A stretch of 50,049 nt of DNA from Argonema antarcticum A004/B2. Its GTDB lineage: Bacteria > Cyanobacteriota > Cyanobacteriia > Cyanobacteriales > Aerosakkonemataceae. The stretch covers positions 1-50,049 of the forward strand of contig NZ_JAIQZN010000055.1 in assembly GCF_023333585.1 (NCBI RefSeq), read 5' to 3'. The translations under genes and the position numbers were made by a program. Each line of letters starts with the position of its first letter. The first letter of the stretch is position 1. Under the pieces are notes generated by a model, which did not search any database, was not told where the DNA came from, and saw only the letters and a program-made list of their open reading frames with translations. Below are positions 1 through 9,192 of the stretch, piece after piece.

Positions 1-77
1 TCCCCCTTGTCCCCCTTGTCCCCCTTGTCCCCCTTGTCCCCCTTGTCCCCCTTGTCCCCCTTGTCCCCCTTGTCCCC
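1..77. repeat. Tandem 9-mer repeat (TCCCCCTTG)
   Basis: Eight perfect copies of TCCCCCTTG plus a partial ninth open the window. The same unit, partly degenerate, recurs at 27391-27431. It belongs to the class of short tandemly repeated sequences common in filamentous cyanobacteria. The array may extend beyond the left edge of the window. Confidence 0.95.
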
Positions 78-264
78 AACTGTTTTTGACCACACCTCCC
101 TTCTTCCCCTTCTTCCCCTAGCCCCTAGCCCATTTCGTTCGCGTGCTAAGGATAGAATAGCAACAAAACTTAAAGACTAAACCTAACAGTGCGTCACTGT
201 CCGGTAGTACTCTGAAAAACAACTACTCAATCGGTAGAAAATCATCTCGAAAGGGAAAGCAATC

Positions 265-636
265 ATGGTTCAACGTGGTTCTACGGTCAGAATTCTCCGT
301 AAAGAGTCCTACTGGTTCCAAGATCTAGGAACAGTTGCCTCTATCGATCAAAGCGGGATCAAATATTCAGTTATCGTTCGCTTTGATAAAGTCAACTACG
401 CTGGCGTCAACACCAATAACTTCAGCCCGGATGAACTGGTAGAAGTTGCTGGCGCGAAAGCAGGAGCGAAAAAAGGCAAGACACCTTCCGGTGGCTACCA
501 AACCCCCGTCGAAGCGGGTATCCGCAAGACTGGCCCTGCCAGCAAAACTACCACCAAGGCTACTGCCGAGCCCGAGTCTGGAAGTGGCGATCCGCTTGTC
601 GAAGGTGGCCCCAACCAAGGAACCGAAAAGCGTTAA
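265..636 (+). CDS. psaE: Photosystem I reaction centre subunit IV (PsaE) with long C-terminal tail
   Basis: PsaE is a small stromal-side (cytoplasmic) subunit of photosystem I that helps dock ferredoxin and supports cyclic electron flow. Residues 1-62 match the family: it begins [12 protein letters not shown], is an SH3-like beta barrel, and ends in [11 protein letters not shown]. The usual protein is about 70 residues. This one has 123, because residues 63-123 form a low-complexity tail rich in Ala, Gly, Lys, Pro and Thr. The ATG at 265 follows a purine-rich stretch (AAAGGGAAAG). mutM starts three bases after the stop, so the two genes are probably co-transcribed. The core identification is firm; the function of the tail is unknown. 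Confidence 0.95.
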   Translation: MVQRGSTVRILRKESYWFQDLGTVASIDQSGIKYSVIVRFDKVNYAGVNTNNFSPDELVEVAGAKAGAKKGKTPSGGYQTPVEAGIRKTGPASKTTTKATAEPESGSGDPLVEGGPNQGTEKR

Positions 637-639
637 CTT

Positions 640-1593
640 GTGCCAGAACTGCCAGAGGTTGAAACAGTTAGACGGGGCCTCGATCGAGTCACCCTCGATC
701 GGCAAATAGAGGGTGGGGATGTGTTGCTACCGCGCACTGTTGCCCACCCTGTTTCTGTTGCCGATTTTCTAACTCCGCTGCAAGGTGTCAAAATTGCCCA
801 GTGGCATCGACGCGGCAAATACCTGCTGGCAGAACTCGTAAAAGGGGAGCGGGGGAGCGGGGGAGTGGGAGAGTGGGAGAGCGGGGGAGCAGGGAAAGAA
901 CTTCCCAATCTCCAGTTCCCAGTTCCCAATCCCCAGTCCCCAGTCCCCAGTCTCCAATCCAAGGCTGGCTGGCTGGGAGTTCACCTGCGGATGACAGGTC
1001 AGCTGCTGTGGCTGCATCGGGATGAGCCATTGCAAAAACACACGCGGGTGCGACTGTTTTTTGAAGAAAGCCGCGAGTTGCGCTTTGTTGACCAACGGAC
1101 TTTCGGTCAGATGTGGTGGGTCGCCCCGACAGATAAACCCGAAAATGTGATTTCGGGACTAAAAAAATTGGGGCCAGAACCGTTTTCACCTGAGTTTTCC
1201 GTCGAGTACTTGGCTGGACAATTGCAAAACAGCCGCCGCCCCATCAAAACGGCACTCCTGGATCAGAAGTTGGTAGCTGGACTGGGCAATATTTATGCAG
1301 ATGAAGTTCTTTTTGTGAGCAAAGTACGACCGACGACGCTGTGTTCGGCTTTGAGCAGAGAGCAAATCGAGGGCTTGCACAGTGCCATTATTCAGGTGTT
1401 GCAAGCGGCAATTGAGGCCGGAGGAACGACTTTTAGTAATTTTCTGAATGTCCAGGGCGTTAACGGTAACTATGGCGGTGTCGCCTGGGTTTATAAACGC
1501 GCCGGGGAACCTTGTCGCGTCTGCGGGACGGCAGTTGGACGATTTAAGTTGGCGGGCCGATCGTCTCATTTTTGCCCCCAGTGTCAGAGGTAG
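640..1593 (+). CDS. mutM: Formamidopyrimidine-DNA glycosylase (MutM/Fpg)
   Basis: Base-excision repair enzyme that removes 8-oxoguanine and formamidopyrimidines and nicks the abasic site. The GTG at 640 is supported because it puts the catalytic Pro2 and Glu3 in place (MPELPEVE). The conserved Lys lies at residue 60 (HRRGKYLL). A C-terminal four-cysteine zinc finger is present (CRVC...CPQC, about residues 292-316). Oddity: about 40 residues (roughly 69-108) between KYLLAEL and GWLGVHLRMTG are encoded by short G-rich and C-rich tandem repeats, so the protein is longer than the usual 270-290 residues. The reading frame stays open through the insertion. The gene follows psaE by three bases, as in several cyanobacteria. 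Confidence 0.95.
   Translation: MPELPEVETVRRGLDRVTLDRQIEGGDVLLPRTVAHPVSVADFLTPLQGVKIAQWHRRGKYLLAELVKGERGSGGVGEWESGGAGKELPNLQFPVPNPQSPVPSLQSKAGWLGVHLRMTGQLLWLHRDEPLQKHTRVRLFFEESRELRFVDQRTFGQMWWVAPTDKPENVISGLKKLGPEPFSPEFSVEYLAGQLQNSRRPIKTALLDQKLVAGLGNIYADEVLFVSKVRPTTLCSALSREQIEGLHSAIIQVLQAAIEAGGTTFSNFLNVQGVNGNYGGVAWVYKRAGEPCRVCGTAVGRFKLAGRSSHFCPQCQR
841..960. repeat. Two short tandem-repeat tracts inserted in frame within mutM
   Basis: Positions 842-893 are G-rich 7/8-mers such as GGGGGAGC and GGGAGAGT. Positions 904-958 are C-rich 7/8-mers such as CCCAGTC and CCCAATC. Similar G-rich units occur in noncoding DNA at 30826-30864, which points to an inserted repeat and not to a conserved protein segment. 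Confidence 0.85.
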
Positions 1594-1731
1594 AGAAGTC
1601 AAAAGTCAAAAGAAAAAAAGAAAAAAAGAGGCTACGGGAGGGGGTCAGGTGCGATCGCAATGTTGTAACAACTTCTACCAGTAGCTGATAATTGTGAATA
1701 AAGAAGTGAAAAAATTCTCAAAGGGCAGGCT

Positions 1732-1947
1732 ATGGCAATAAAAAAAGGCGATCTAGTTCACGCTGTTCGGGAAAAATTGGAAAATAGTCTAGAAGCTAAA
1801 GCCAGCGATCCGCGTTGGCCACCCTATCTGTTTGATAGTAAAGGCGAAGTTGTAGACTTGCGGGGTGAGTATGCCCTGGTGAAGTTTGGTAAAGTTCCAA
1901 CTCCGAATATGTGGCTGCGCGTCGATCAGTTAGAAGCAGCAAAATGA
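1732..1947 (+). CDS. ndhO: NAD(P)H-quinone oxidoreductase subunit O (NdhO)
   Basis: NdhO is a small subunit specific to cyanobacterial and plastid NDH-1, the thylakoid complex of cyclic electron flow and respiration. The 71-residue product has the family's length and pattern: an N-terminal [19 protein letters not shown], then [12 protein letters not shown], then an EYALVKFG segment ending in MWLRVDQLE. It lies about 140 bases after mutM on the same strand, with an A-rich spacer (aagtcaaaagaaaaaaag). No other ndh genes are nearby, which is usual for ndhO. A hairpin terminator follows at 2101-2127. Confidence 0.92.
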   Translation: MAIKKGDLVHAVREKLENSLEAKASDPRWPPYLFDSKGEVVDLRGEYALVKFGKVPTPNMWLRVDQLEAAK

Positions 1948-2100
1948 CCTTCTTACAGACGCCGAATCTGCTGCCCTTCATATCTGCGCTGAATCGGTAC
2001 TCCAGAAGATCGAAGTTGCGAATCAAATGTTAGCAGCCACATCTAACAACTTTAATTGTGGGCATATCTGATTTCTAGTCGATCTGGCTATATTTCTTTT

Positions 2101-2127
2101 GAGCGATGTTAACATCGCTCTTTTTTT
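2101..2127 (+). terminator. Intrinsic terminator downstream of ndhO
   Basis: The perfect inverted repeat GAGCGATGTTAACATCGCTC (2101-2120) is followed by seven T residues. It lies about 150 bases after ndhO and before the next plus-strand gene. The rest of the 1948-2338 gap shows no clear gene. Confidence 0.75.
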
Positions 2128-2338
2128 AACTTATACCAGTTCTAAAAAAGAATGCTAGAATACACAGCGTTTGGTTTAGCTCATACAATCAACCTACTGT
2201 TGCGTAATTTTAGAGAAATGGTATTAGTTAATGAACCAGACGGGAATTACAACTTTTGCAGTCAAAATCCTTCTGGAGAAGGATTGCAAACGAGTCCATG
2301 TTTTTGGTTCAGTTAAAAAAGGCGATCGCATCAGGTGA

Positions 2339-3775
2339 GTGAGTTACAGAAAACCGAGTTTCACAGACGTTGCCAGGTTTCTTGTACTTCATGCAACTGA
2401 AAACCGCTATAAAGAATCAGGGAGCGTTATGGATGTTTTACCAGATGATCTGCAAACTGAACTACCTGTTGAGTTAAATACGCAAGCTCGCTGTATTGTT
2501 TATGACTCCCAGAAAACTATTTACACTTTGTTGTTAGATCTTGTAAAGAGAAAAGACCCAACCTTTGTTTTGTCTTTATTTAAAGACTTATTTATTAATT
2601 TTGTGGAAAATGTAAATTCTGCACCTTCACAAGCGATTCATGAAATTGTTTTTGCCAATAATGAGGATGAATTTAAAAATACACTCAAGCGTTCTTGTTA
2701 TATTTTAGTTAACAATTGGGAAGCCGCCAGAGAGCATCAAGCCATTCGTGAATTAATCGCAATACTTTCAGAGCCGTTAATTAGTCAAAATCCTACTTCT
2801 AAGAAGTTGCGTATAATTAGAAAATGGCTAAAAAATTTCATAAATAGTAAAGACTACCAAGATCTTAAAATGTTTGCTTTAAAACATGAAGACCGGGAAA
2901 AAGGTCACTGGAGTTACCGTTATACTTCTTATTTGTTAGTTCCTCAATACATCGATCGCACCAACCCAATTGAACAACGCAAAGCCGCTAGAACGCTATC
3001 TAAACAACTGAAAGATAAGTTCAAATTCGATCTTGCTATGTACACATCTCGTGCCGCGTCTGCTGGAACAATAGACAATACGCTAAAGAATCCAACTGGT
3101 TTGGGAGATGAAGTAATTAATCTAATTAAAATGATTGTAGCGAGACGAGGACAGTTCAATTATGTCAGCTTAGCTAATATTTTTATTCAACAAACTCAAC
3201 ATCTTACCTACAAAGATTTCAAGCGTAGCCTCCAGAAATATCTAATGTTTTGTTTGGCTAATAAACAGTTGGAAACAACTCTCAATATCAAGCTTACTGA
3301 AAAATTCAACGTTCTTTATGAGAGTTATGATGCGGAACCAATAAACAAGCTACTTTTACTAAAAACTTGCGAACGAGTCATTGAGTTTTTAACAACTGAA
3401 AATTCTCAGTCACCATCGGAAATGTTTATTTTATTAATTTTTCAAAAAACTCCGCTGATTTTAGTCATTTTACTTCTCAAGATAGTTTTGATATGCCAGC
3501 CGTCTCGCCTACGTCTAGAAGGGTGTATCGCCGATTTGATTCGATACTATGAAAATTTTTCCGAGTCAGACTGTCAGTTGATAATTAATTTTGTGGAAAT
3601 TTTTAATGTTACGTTTACTATTTATGCTGAAGACGTAGAATATAATTTAGTTAAGATAAATAATTATAATTCAGATGAGCATTCGATTCCTGAGTGGGAG
3701 GATTATCGGGTTTTCTCCCAATTAAAGGGGAATGCCAAACCAGGTGCTGACTCTTTAGAGGAAAAAAACTCATGA
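2339..3775 (+). CDS. Uncharacterised 478-residue protein
   Basis: I do not recognise a family. The product is mostly alpha-helical and hydrophilic, rich in Leu, Ile, Asn and Lys, with one more hydrophobic stretch near residues 370-385 (ILLIFQKTPLILVILLLKI). No signal peptide or catalytic motif is visible. The GTG at 2339 gives MSYRKPSFTDVARF; the next in-frame Met is ATG at 2429 (MDVLPDDLQTELPVEL). The gene is visibly more AT-rich than ndhO and mutM and nearly free of HIP1 octamers, which could mean acquired DNA or simply low conservation. The Ca2+/H+ antiporter gene starts about 80 bases downstream on the same strand. That the open frame is a real gene is likely; its role is unknown. Confidence 0.7.
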   Translation: MSYRKPSFTDVARFLVLHATENRYKESGSVMDVLPDDLQTELPVELNTQARCIVYDSQKTIYTLLLDLVKRKDPTFVLSLFKDLFINFVENVNSAPSQAIHEIVFANNEDEFKNTLKRSCYILVNNWEAAREHQAIRELIAILSEPLISQNPTSKKLRIIRKWLKNFINSKDYQDLKMFALKHEDREKGHWSYRYTSYLLVPQYIDRTNPIEQRKAARTLSKQLKDKFKFDLAMYTSRAASAGTIDNTLKNPTGLGDEVINLIKMIVARRGQFNYVSLANIFIQQTQHLTYKDFKRSLQKYLMFCLANKQLETTLNIKLTEKFNVLYESYDAEPINKLLLLKTCERVIEFLTTENSQSPSEMFILLIFQKTPLILVILLLKIVLICQPSRLRLEGCIADLIRYYENFSESDCQLIINFVEIFNVTFTIYAEDVEYNLVKINNYNSDEHSIPEWEDYRVFSQLKGNAKPGADSLEEKNS

Positions 3776-3854
3776 TAATTTATGATCTTACTTACATTCG
3801 CTGCTGAAAAACTGTATGATTGATCTAACCATTGGATAAAGGCCAGAACTTATT

Positions 3855-4952
3855 ATGGGAATCAAGAAAATAATTTCTTACGTCCTTTTAATCTTCATCC
3901 CCATTTCCATTGCCGCTGAATACTTACACTGGGGTTCGCTGACAGTCTTCATCACATCGGCTTTAGCCATTGTACCCCTAGCCGTGTGGTTAAGCACTGC
4001 CACTGAAGAAGTGGCGATCGTTGTTGGCCCATCTATTGGCGGTTTGTTAAATGCAGTCTTCGGCAATGCTACCGAACTGATTATTGCCTTAGTTGCGCTT
4101 AAAGCGGGATTGGTTGATATTGTGAAAGCAAGCATTACTGGAACCATTATCAGCAACTTACTCCTAGTCATGGGACTTTCCATGTTTTTGGGAGGATTGC
4201 GCTATAAAGAACAGGTATTTCAGCCGGTGGTGGCGCGGGTGAATGGTTCAAGCATGACTCTAGCAGTGATTGCAATTGTTTTGCCGACAATGGTAGTTTA
4301 TACCTCAAATGGAGTTGCGGAAACTGCCATTCGCAATCTTTCGCTGACAGCAGCGGTAGTGTTAATCGTAGTTTATGCTTTAACGCTGGTTTTTTCATTG
4401 AAAACTCACAGTTATCTTTACGATGTGGGAATAGTAGATTTGGAGTCAGAAAATCCCAAAGATGCTGAAGGTGAGTCAACTCACAAACCTAATTTGTGGT
4501 TGTGGGTAGGTGTGTTGTTGGTATCTACTATAGCAGTTGCTTTTGAGTCAGAGATTTTCGTGGGAGTTGTAGAGGAAACGACAAAAGCGTTGGGGTTGAC
4601 TCCACTTTTTACGGGGGTTGTACTTTTACCTTTAGTTGGCGGTGCAGCAGAATATGTAACAGCGGTTAGCGTAGCAATTAAGAATAATATGGACTTATCG
4701 GTTTCAGTTGCTATGGGGTCTAGCTTGCTAGTTGCGCTGCTAGTGGCTCCCATGTTAGTTTTGGTAGGGGTGGCGATCGGTCAACCGATGGATTTAAATT
4801 TCAATCCTTTTGAGGTGGTGGCTGTAATAATTGCTGTTTTAGTCGCTAATCTCATCAGTTTGGACGGACGTTCTAACTGGTTGGAGGGAGGATTGTTGTT
4901 GGCAACTTACATAATTTTAGGTGCGGCTTTTTATTTTCATCCGCCTGTTTAA
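3855..4952 (+). CDS. caxA: Ca2+/H+ antiporter (CaxA type)
   Basis: An inner-membrane exchanger that expels Ca2+ using the proton gradient. The 365-residue protein has about 11 hydrophobic segments in two homologous halves. Each half carries the family's alpha-repeat: GNATELIIALVAL at residues 70-82 and GGAAEYVTAVSVAI from about residue 262, with the acidic residues that bind Ca2+. An acidic loop (EDAEGES-like, around residues 197-206) lies between the halves. Length and order match the CaCA superfamily CAX branch. It is preceded on the same strand by the unknown gene at 2339. Confidence 0.93.
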   Translation: MGIKKIISYVLLIFIPISIAAEYLHWGSLTVFITSALAIVPLAVWLSTATEEVAIVVGPSIGGLLNAVFGNATELIIALVALKAGLVDIVKASITGTIISNLLLVMGLSMFLGGLRYKEQVFQPVVARVNGSSMTLAVIAIVLPTMVVYTSNGVAETAIRNLSLTAAVVLIVVYALTLVFSLKTHSYLYDVGIVDLESENPKDAEGESTHKPNLWLWVGVLLVSTIAVAFESEIFVGVVEETTKALGLTPLFTGVVLLPLVGGAAEYVTAVSVAIKNNMDLSVSVAMGSSLLVALLVAPMLVLVGVAIGQPMDLNFNPFEVVAVIIAVLVANLISLDGRSNWLEGGLLLATYIILGAAFYFHPPV

Positions 4953-5164
4953 TCATCCAACTTTGCTAGAGCGCCAGTCTAGTAAAAGAGGTTGACAAAA
5001 GCAACATGGTGCGATCGCTTATACAGACCACGGCGCAGGCGTTGCATTCGAGCAGAAAAATTATTGCCGATTGCGTTCGCTCTCGCCCCTACCCACACAT
5101 CGGATTGTTTTTTTGTGAATTTATTCTACTGGACTGGCCCTCTTGCCCCTTTTTCAAAACTCAA

Positions 5165-5195
5165 AACGTCCCCTAGCCCCTAGTCCCTAGCTATA
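5165..5195. repeat. CCCTAGC-type heptamer tract, right end of a TATAGC...GCTATA element
   Basis: The tract CCCCTAGCCCCTAGTCCC ends in TAGCTATA, the same right end as the complete elements at 5869-5969 and 33830-33958. I do not see a matching left end upstream, so this looks like a solo or truncated copy. The rest of 4953-5433 holds no supported gene. Confidence 0.7.
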
Positions 5196-5433
5196 CCGCC
5201 CTCTACATCTGCCTATAGGTAGGTGTAATTTGTCAGAATAATTTGACTTTTAGCCCAGTTCATAAGAAACGGTAACATAAGCTACAGAAGTTTACAAAAA
5301 TTTGCTATTTTTGTGTCGGGGATCACACCAAAATGAGCGTTCAGAGCGCTACTCTAATAAACAGTGATGCCTTCGGGATCGCTTGACTTAACTTTTAACC
5401 CTGATTTAGATAACTCCATAGGAGGCCAAATTT

Positions 5434-5850
5434 ATGCAATTCAGTTATCGCGGTGCTACCTACGAAAACGACATACCTACCGGCGAATTTACTGAAAGCG
5501 AGATTGGCGGTAAATACCGGGGTCAAGATTGGAGATATAGCTATCCCAGACATATTCCTGTGCCGCAACCAACGCCTCACTTAAGATATCGCGGTGTTAA
5601 CTACTGCGCCAATCCTCGTGCAACCGCAGAAGCTTGTTTTACAGCACCGGCAGCAGAAGAGAGTCCTGTTAGAGTTATGTCAACGTCTGGCAGCTGTCGC
5701 CAAATTTTGGATGAGGTGGAAAAAACTCACTTAGCTAATATCCGTCGCCGTCTGGAGTACCGCCTGCAAGTTGCTAGAGATAGAGGCGATCGCGATTTGC
5801 TGAGGATGTTGGAAACAGAATCAAAGCAGCTAGTTAGACAATACTGCTAG
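5434..5850 (+). CDS. DUF4278 domain-containing protein
   Basis: A 138-residue cytoplasmic protein of unknown function found in cyanobacteria. The N-terminus MQFSYRGATYENDI and the KYRGQDWRY motif near residues 28-36 are the DUF4278 signature. A second LRYRGVNYC unit lies near residues 50-58. The C-terminal half is helical, charged and Arg-rich (residues 85-138) and ends RQYC. The start is well supported by AGGAGG at 5420-5425, eight bases before the ATG. A strong terminator hairpin follows at 6006-6039. Family assignment is good; the function is not known. Confidence 0.85.
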   Translation: MQFSYRGATYENDIPTGEFTESEIGGKYRGQDWRYSYPRHIPVPQPTPHLRYRGVNYCANPRATAEACFTAPAAEESPVRVMSTSGSCRQILDEVEKTHLANIRRRLEYRLQVARDRGDRDLLRMLETESKQLVRQYC

Positions 5851-5868
5851 TTTTCTAGGCAGATGAAA

Positions 5869-5969
5869 TATAGCTAGGGACTAGGGGCTAGGGGAAGAGG
5901 GGAAGAAGGCTTGTGTTTCAAGGGTTTGATGGAATTAAGAACATCCTAACTGCCTTGAATACTGCTATA
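5869..5969 (-). repeat. MITE-like element, TATAGC...GCTATA family, copy 1
   Basis: The 101-bp element starts TATAGCT and ends GCTATA. Read on the minus strand it runs TATAGC, then CAAGGCAGTTAGGATGTTCT, then CCCTAGC-type heptamers, then AGCTATA. Copies at 10829-11031 and 48507-48591 share the GGC(A/G)GTTAGGAC(A/G)TTCT core. No coding capacity is visible. Confidence 0.75.
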
Positions 5970-6005
5970 CCATTGCCCATAAAAGTTATAGGGTCTGAGG
6001 GATAA

Positions 6006-6039
6006 AAGCGATCGCCAAATGCGATCGCTTCTTTTTTTT
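6006..6039 (+). terminator. Intrinsic terminator built from two HIP1 octamers
   Basis: AAGCGATCGC (6006-6015) and GCGATCGCTT (6021-6030) form a 10-bp stem with loop CAAAT, followed by C and a run of T residues. It would end transcription from the DUF4278 gene before the convergent gcvP. Both arms contain the HIP1 palindrome. Confidence 0.8.
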
Positions 6040-6114
6040 CTTAGATCGATAACTTCTTCCTCTTAGCCCCCTCCCCGTCTACGGGGAGGGGGTTTGGGGG
6101 CAGGGGCAAGGGTT

Positions 6115-9054
6115 TCAGGAATACGCCTCCATCGGTAAACAAGAACAGACAAAATTGCGATCGCCAAACGCATTGTCAATTCGCCCCACCGCAGGCCAGA
6201 ATTTATGTTCGCGAGTCCAAGGCGCGGGATAAGCAGCTTGTTCGCGAGAATAAGGATGATTCCATTGGGAAGTAATCAGACTTTCTGCCGTGTGGGGTGC
6301 ATTTTTGAGCAAATTATCGTGAATATCTGCCTTCCCTTGTTCAATTTCCGCAATTTCCTGGCGAATAGCAATCATCGCATCGCAAAAACGGTCTAACTCT
6401 TCCTTAGATTCGCTTTCCGTCGGTTCCACCATCACCGTACCCGCCACAGGCCAAGATACAGTAGGGGCATGAAAACCGTAATCCATCAGACGCTTAGCAA
6501 CATCCTCCACTTCAATAGAGGCAGATTTTTTGAGCGATCGCAAATCCAAAATACACTCATGCGCCACAAAACCAGCCTTTCCTTGATAAAGAACTGGATA
6601 ATAAGACTCTAAGCGACGAGCAATATAGTTAGCATTGAGAATTGCCACCTTAGTTGCTTGAGTCAAACCCGCGCCACCCATCATCGCGATGTACATCCAA
6701 GAAATTACCAGGATACTGGCGCTACCCCAAGGCGCAGCGGAAACAGCACCAATTCGAGAGTGCTGAGTGCTGAGTGCTGAGTGCTGAGTAGAGTTGTTTA
6801 GAATTCCCACAACAGAATGACCGGGTAAAAATGGCACCAAATGCTGTGCAACCCCGATCGGCCCCATTCCTGGCCCACCGCCACCGTGAGGAATACAGAA
6901 AGTTTTGTGCAAATTCAAATGACAAACATCTGCGCCAATATCACCAGGACTGCACAATCCCACTTGGGCGTTCATATTCGCCCCATCCATATAAACTTGT
7001 CCGCCATTCTCGTGAACAATAGCGCAGATTTCCTTAATTTCTGACTCAAAAACACCATGAGTAGATGGATAAGTCACCATCAAAGCAGCAAGTTCATTGC
7101 TATGTTTTTCCGCCTTATTTTTGAGGTCATTTAAGTCAATATTCCCCTGGGTGTCACAAACAACAGGAACAACTTTGAAACCGCACATCACCGCACTTGC
7201 AGGATTAGTTCCGTGGGCAGATTCAGGAATCAAACAAATGTTGCGATGACTTTCACCCCGACTTTCGTGATACTGACGAATTACCAACAGTCCTGCGTAT
7301 TCGCCTTGAGATCCGGCATTTGGTTGTAGAGAAACTCCTGCAAATCCCGTAATTTCAGCCAACCATTCTTCCAACTGCTGAAACAAAACTTGATAACCCC
7401 GCGTTTGCGATTGAGGTGCAAACGGATGAATCTTGCCAAATTCCGGCCAAGTTACAGGCACCATCTCTGCCGTTGCATTCAACTTCATCGTACATGAACC
7501 CAACGGAATCATTGATGAAGTCAACGACAAATCTTTACTTTCCAACCGATGCAGATAGCGCAAAAGTTCTGTTTCGGAATGATAGCAGTTAAAGACTGGA
7601 TGGGTGAGATAGCTACTTTGGCGAACAAATGATTCCGGTAACGATGAATCGGCGACGATTTCAGCTACAGTAAATGGAACATCCCCACCTGCAAAAATCT
7701 CCCAGATATCCAACAAATCTTTAACTGTGGTGGTTTCATCTAGAGAAAGTCCTACAGTAGTTGTATCCAATTTCCGCAGATTAATCCGACGAGTTTGGGC
7801 AGTTTCGATAATTTCTTCTAGACTGCGACTTCCCAGTTCCACTCGCAAAGTATCAAAGTAATTCTCAGAACCGATACTATACCCTAAACGCTGCAATCCT
7901 GCTGCCAGAGTTACTGTCAGTTTGTGGATATTTTCAGCAATTTTCTTAAGTCCTTTTGGCCCGTGATAAACTGCATACATAGAAGCAATTACAGCCAGCA
8001 AAACTTGTGCAGTGCAGATATTGCTAGTGGCTTTTTCGCGGCGGATATGCTGTTCGCGAGTTTGAAGTGCTAGACGCAATGCTGTTTTGCCGTTTGCATC
8101 TTTGGATACACCTACAATGCGGCCTGGAACTTGTCGCTTATAGTCTTCTTTGGTGGCGAAATAAGCTGCGTGAGGCCCCCCATATCCCAAGGGAACTCCA
8201 AGGCGCTGGGTGCTTCCTACCGCAATATCCGCTCCAAATTCGCCAGGGGGTGTAAGCAGAGTCAGGCTCAAAATGTCTGCGGCTACTGTGACTAAGGCAC
8301 CGGCGGTATGAGCTTTTTCGATAAAATTTCGGTAATCGTAAATTGTGCCATCGCTGGCAGGATATTGCAAGATTGCCCCGAAAATTGGTCGATCGAATGG
8401 TGAAGTTGTTTGATGATCTCCAACAATGATATCAATGTCTAGGGGTTTGGCACGGGTTTGCAATACTTCAATGGTTTGGGGATGACAGTCTTTGGAGACA
8501 AAAAAGGCTTTTGCCTTATTTTTGCACAGACCGTAACTCATGGTCATGGCTTCTGCGGCTGCTGTTGCTTCATCTAATAAGGAAGCATTGGCAATTTCTA
8601 AGCCTGTCAGATCGATTACCATTGTCTGGAAGTTAAGCAGCGCTTCGAGTCGCCCTTGGGCTATTTCTGCTTGATAGGGCGTGTAGGCGGTGTACCAACC
8701 AGGATTTTCTAGGATATTGCGACAAATAACGGGTGGGGTGATGCAGTCATGATAGCCCATGCCGATGAGCGATCGAAACACTTCATTTTTAGACGCAATC
8801 TCTTTTAATTGAGTAAGGGCTGCATATTCACTCTGGGATGAAGGCAGTTGTAGGGAATTCTTCAGCCGAATTGCTTGCGGTACTGTTGCCTCAATCAGGG
8901 CGTCAAGGGTCGAAATACCCAGTATTTCCAGCATTTGCTGGATTTTCTCCGGCGTTGGGCCTATGTGCCGCCAAAGGAAGGAATTTGAATCTAGTTCTAT
9001 TTCTCCTAATTGCTGCTGACTGCTTGACTGCATATCAGTGGTGTAATTGACCAC
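6115..9054 (-). CDS. gcvP: Glycine dehydrogenase (decarboxylating), P protein of the glycine cleavage system
   Basis: A pyridoxal-phosphate enzyme that decarboxylates glycine and passes the aminomethyl group to lipoyl-GcvH; in cyanobacteria it acts in photorespiratory glycine use. The 979-residue length fits the fused bacterial P protein. The PLP-lysine motif [18 protein letters not shown] sits near residue 717, and the first half has the paired P-protein fold ([12 protein letters not shown]). Oddity: around residues 753-764, [11 protein letters not shown] is encoded by GTGCTGA heptamers and interrupts the stretch between HSVVGIL and [14 protein letters not shown]. gcvH lies 138 bases upstream on the same strand, separated by a perfect 42-bp palindrome, and gcvT lies further upstream. 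Confidence 0.96.
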   Translation of the reverse strand: MVNYTTDMQSSSQQQLGEIELDSNSFLWRHIGPTPEKIQQMLEILGISTLDALIEATVPQAIRLKNSLQLPSSQSEYAALTQLKEIASKNEVFRSLIGMGYHDCITPPVICRNILENPGWYTAYTPYQAEIAQGRLEALLNFQTMVIDLTGLEIANASLLDEATAAAEAMTMSYGLCKNKAKAFFVSKDCHPQTIEVLQTRAKPLDIDIIVGDHQTTSPFDRPIFGAILQYPASDGTIYDYRNFIEKAHTAGALVTVAADILSLTLLTPPGEFGADIAVGSTQRLGVPLGYGGPHAAYFATKEDYKRQVPGRIVGVSKDANGKTALRLALQTREQHIRREKATSNICTAQVLLAVIASMYAVYHGPKGLKKIAENIHKLTVTLAAGLQRLGYSIGSENYFDTLRVELGSRSLEEIIETAQTRRINLRKLDTTTVGLSLDETTTVKDLLDIWEIFAGGDVPFTVAEIVADSSLPESFVRQSSYLTHPVFNCYHSETELLRYLHRLESKDLSLTSSMIPLGSCTMKLNATAEMVPVTWPEFGKIHPFAPQSQTRGYQVLFQQLEEWLAEITGFAGVSLQPNAGSQGEYAGLLVIRQYHESRGESHRNICLIPESAHGTNPASAVMCGFKVVPVVCDTQGNIDLNDLKNKAEKHSNELAALMVTYPSTHGVFESEIKEICAIVHENGGQVYMDGANMNAQVGLCSPGDIGADVCHLNLHKTFCIPHGGGGPGMGPIGVAQHLVPFLPGHSVVGILNNSTQHSALSTQHSRIGAVSAAPWGSASILVISWMYIAMMGGAGLTQATKVAILNANYIARRLESYYPVLYQGKAGFVAHECILDLRSLKKSASIEVEDVAKRLMDYGFHAPTVSWPVAGTVMVEPTESESKEELDRFCDAMIAIRQEIAEIEQGKADIHDNLLKNAPHTAESLITSQWNHPYSREQAAYPAPWTREHKFWPAVGRIDNAFGDRNFVCSCLPMEAYS
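6762..6791. repeat. GTGCTGA heptamer array inside gcvP
   Basis: About four copies of GTGCTGA lie in frame in gcvP and encode TQHSALS-type residues on the minus strand. The same or a related unit occurs in noncoding DNA at 26777-26799. Confidence 0.85.
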
Positions 9055-9147
9055 AATATCTTCTCCAGAATTGACTCCTTATTACTTTGTAACAATAATT
9101 CCGAAGTCAGTCGAATCAGCACTTACGCATTTTATCGCCTCATCCAC

Positions 9148-9189
9148 TACAGATGTAGAGTCAATTCATGAATTGACTCTACATCTGTA
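9148..9189. terminator. Perfect 42-bp palindrome between gcvH and gcvP
   Basis: Each 21-base arm is the exact reverse complement of the other, with no loop. The centre is TTCATGAA and the ends are TACAGATG...CATCTGTA. It begins three bases after the gcvH stop, towards gcvP. It may act as an attenuator or processing hairpin in a gcvH-gcvP transcript. No T-run follows it on the minus strand, so classical termination is uncertain. Confidence 0.6.
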
Positions 9190-9192
9190 TTC

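Noticed and set aside
2152-2316. 54-codon open frame on the plus strand before the unknown gene at 2339
   Set aside because: No ribosome binding site, no recognisable sequence and an AT-rich composition; most likely chance.
4992-5183. 63-residue open frame
   Set aside because: It runs through HIP1 and heptamer repeats and has no ribosome binding site or protein-like pattern.
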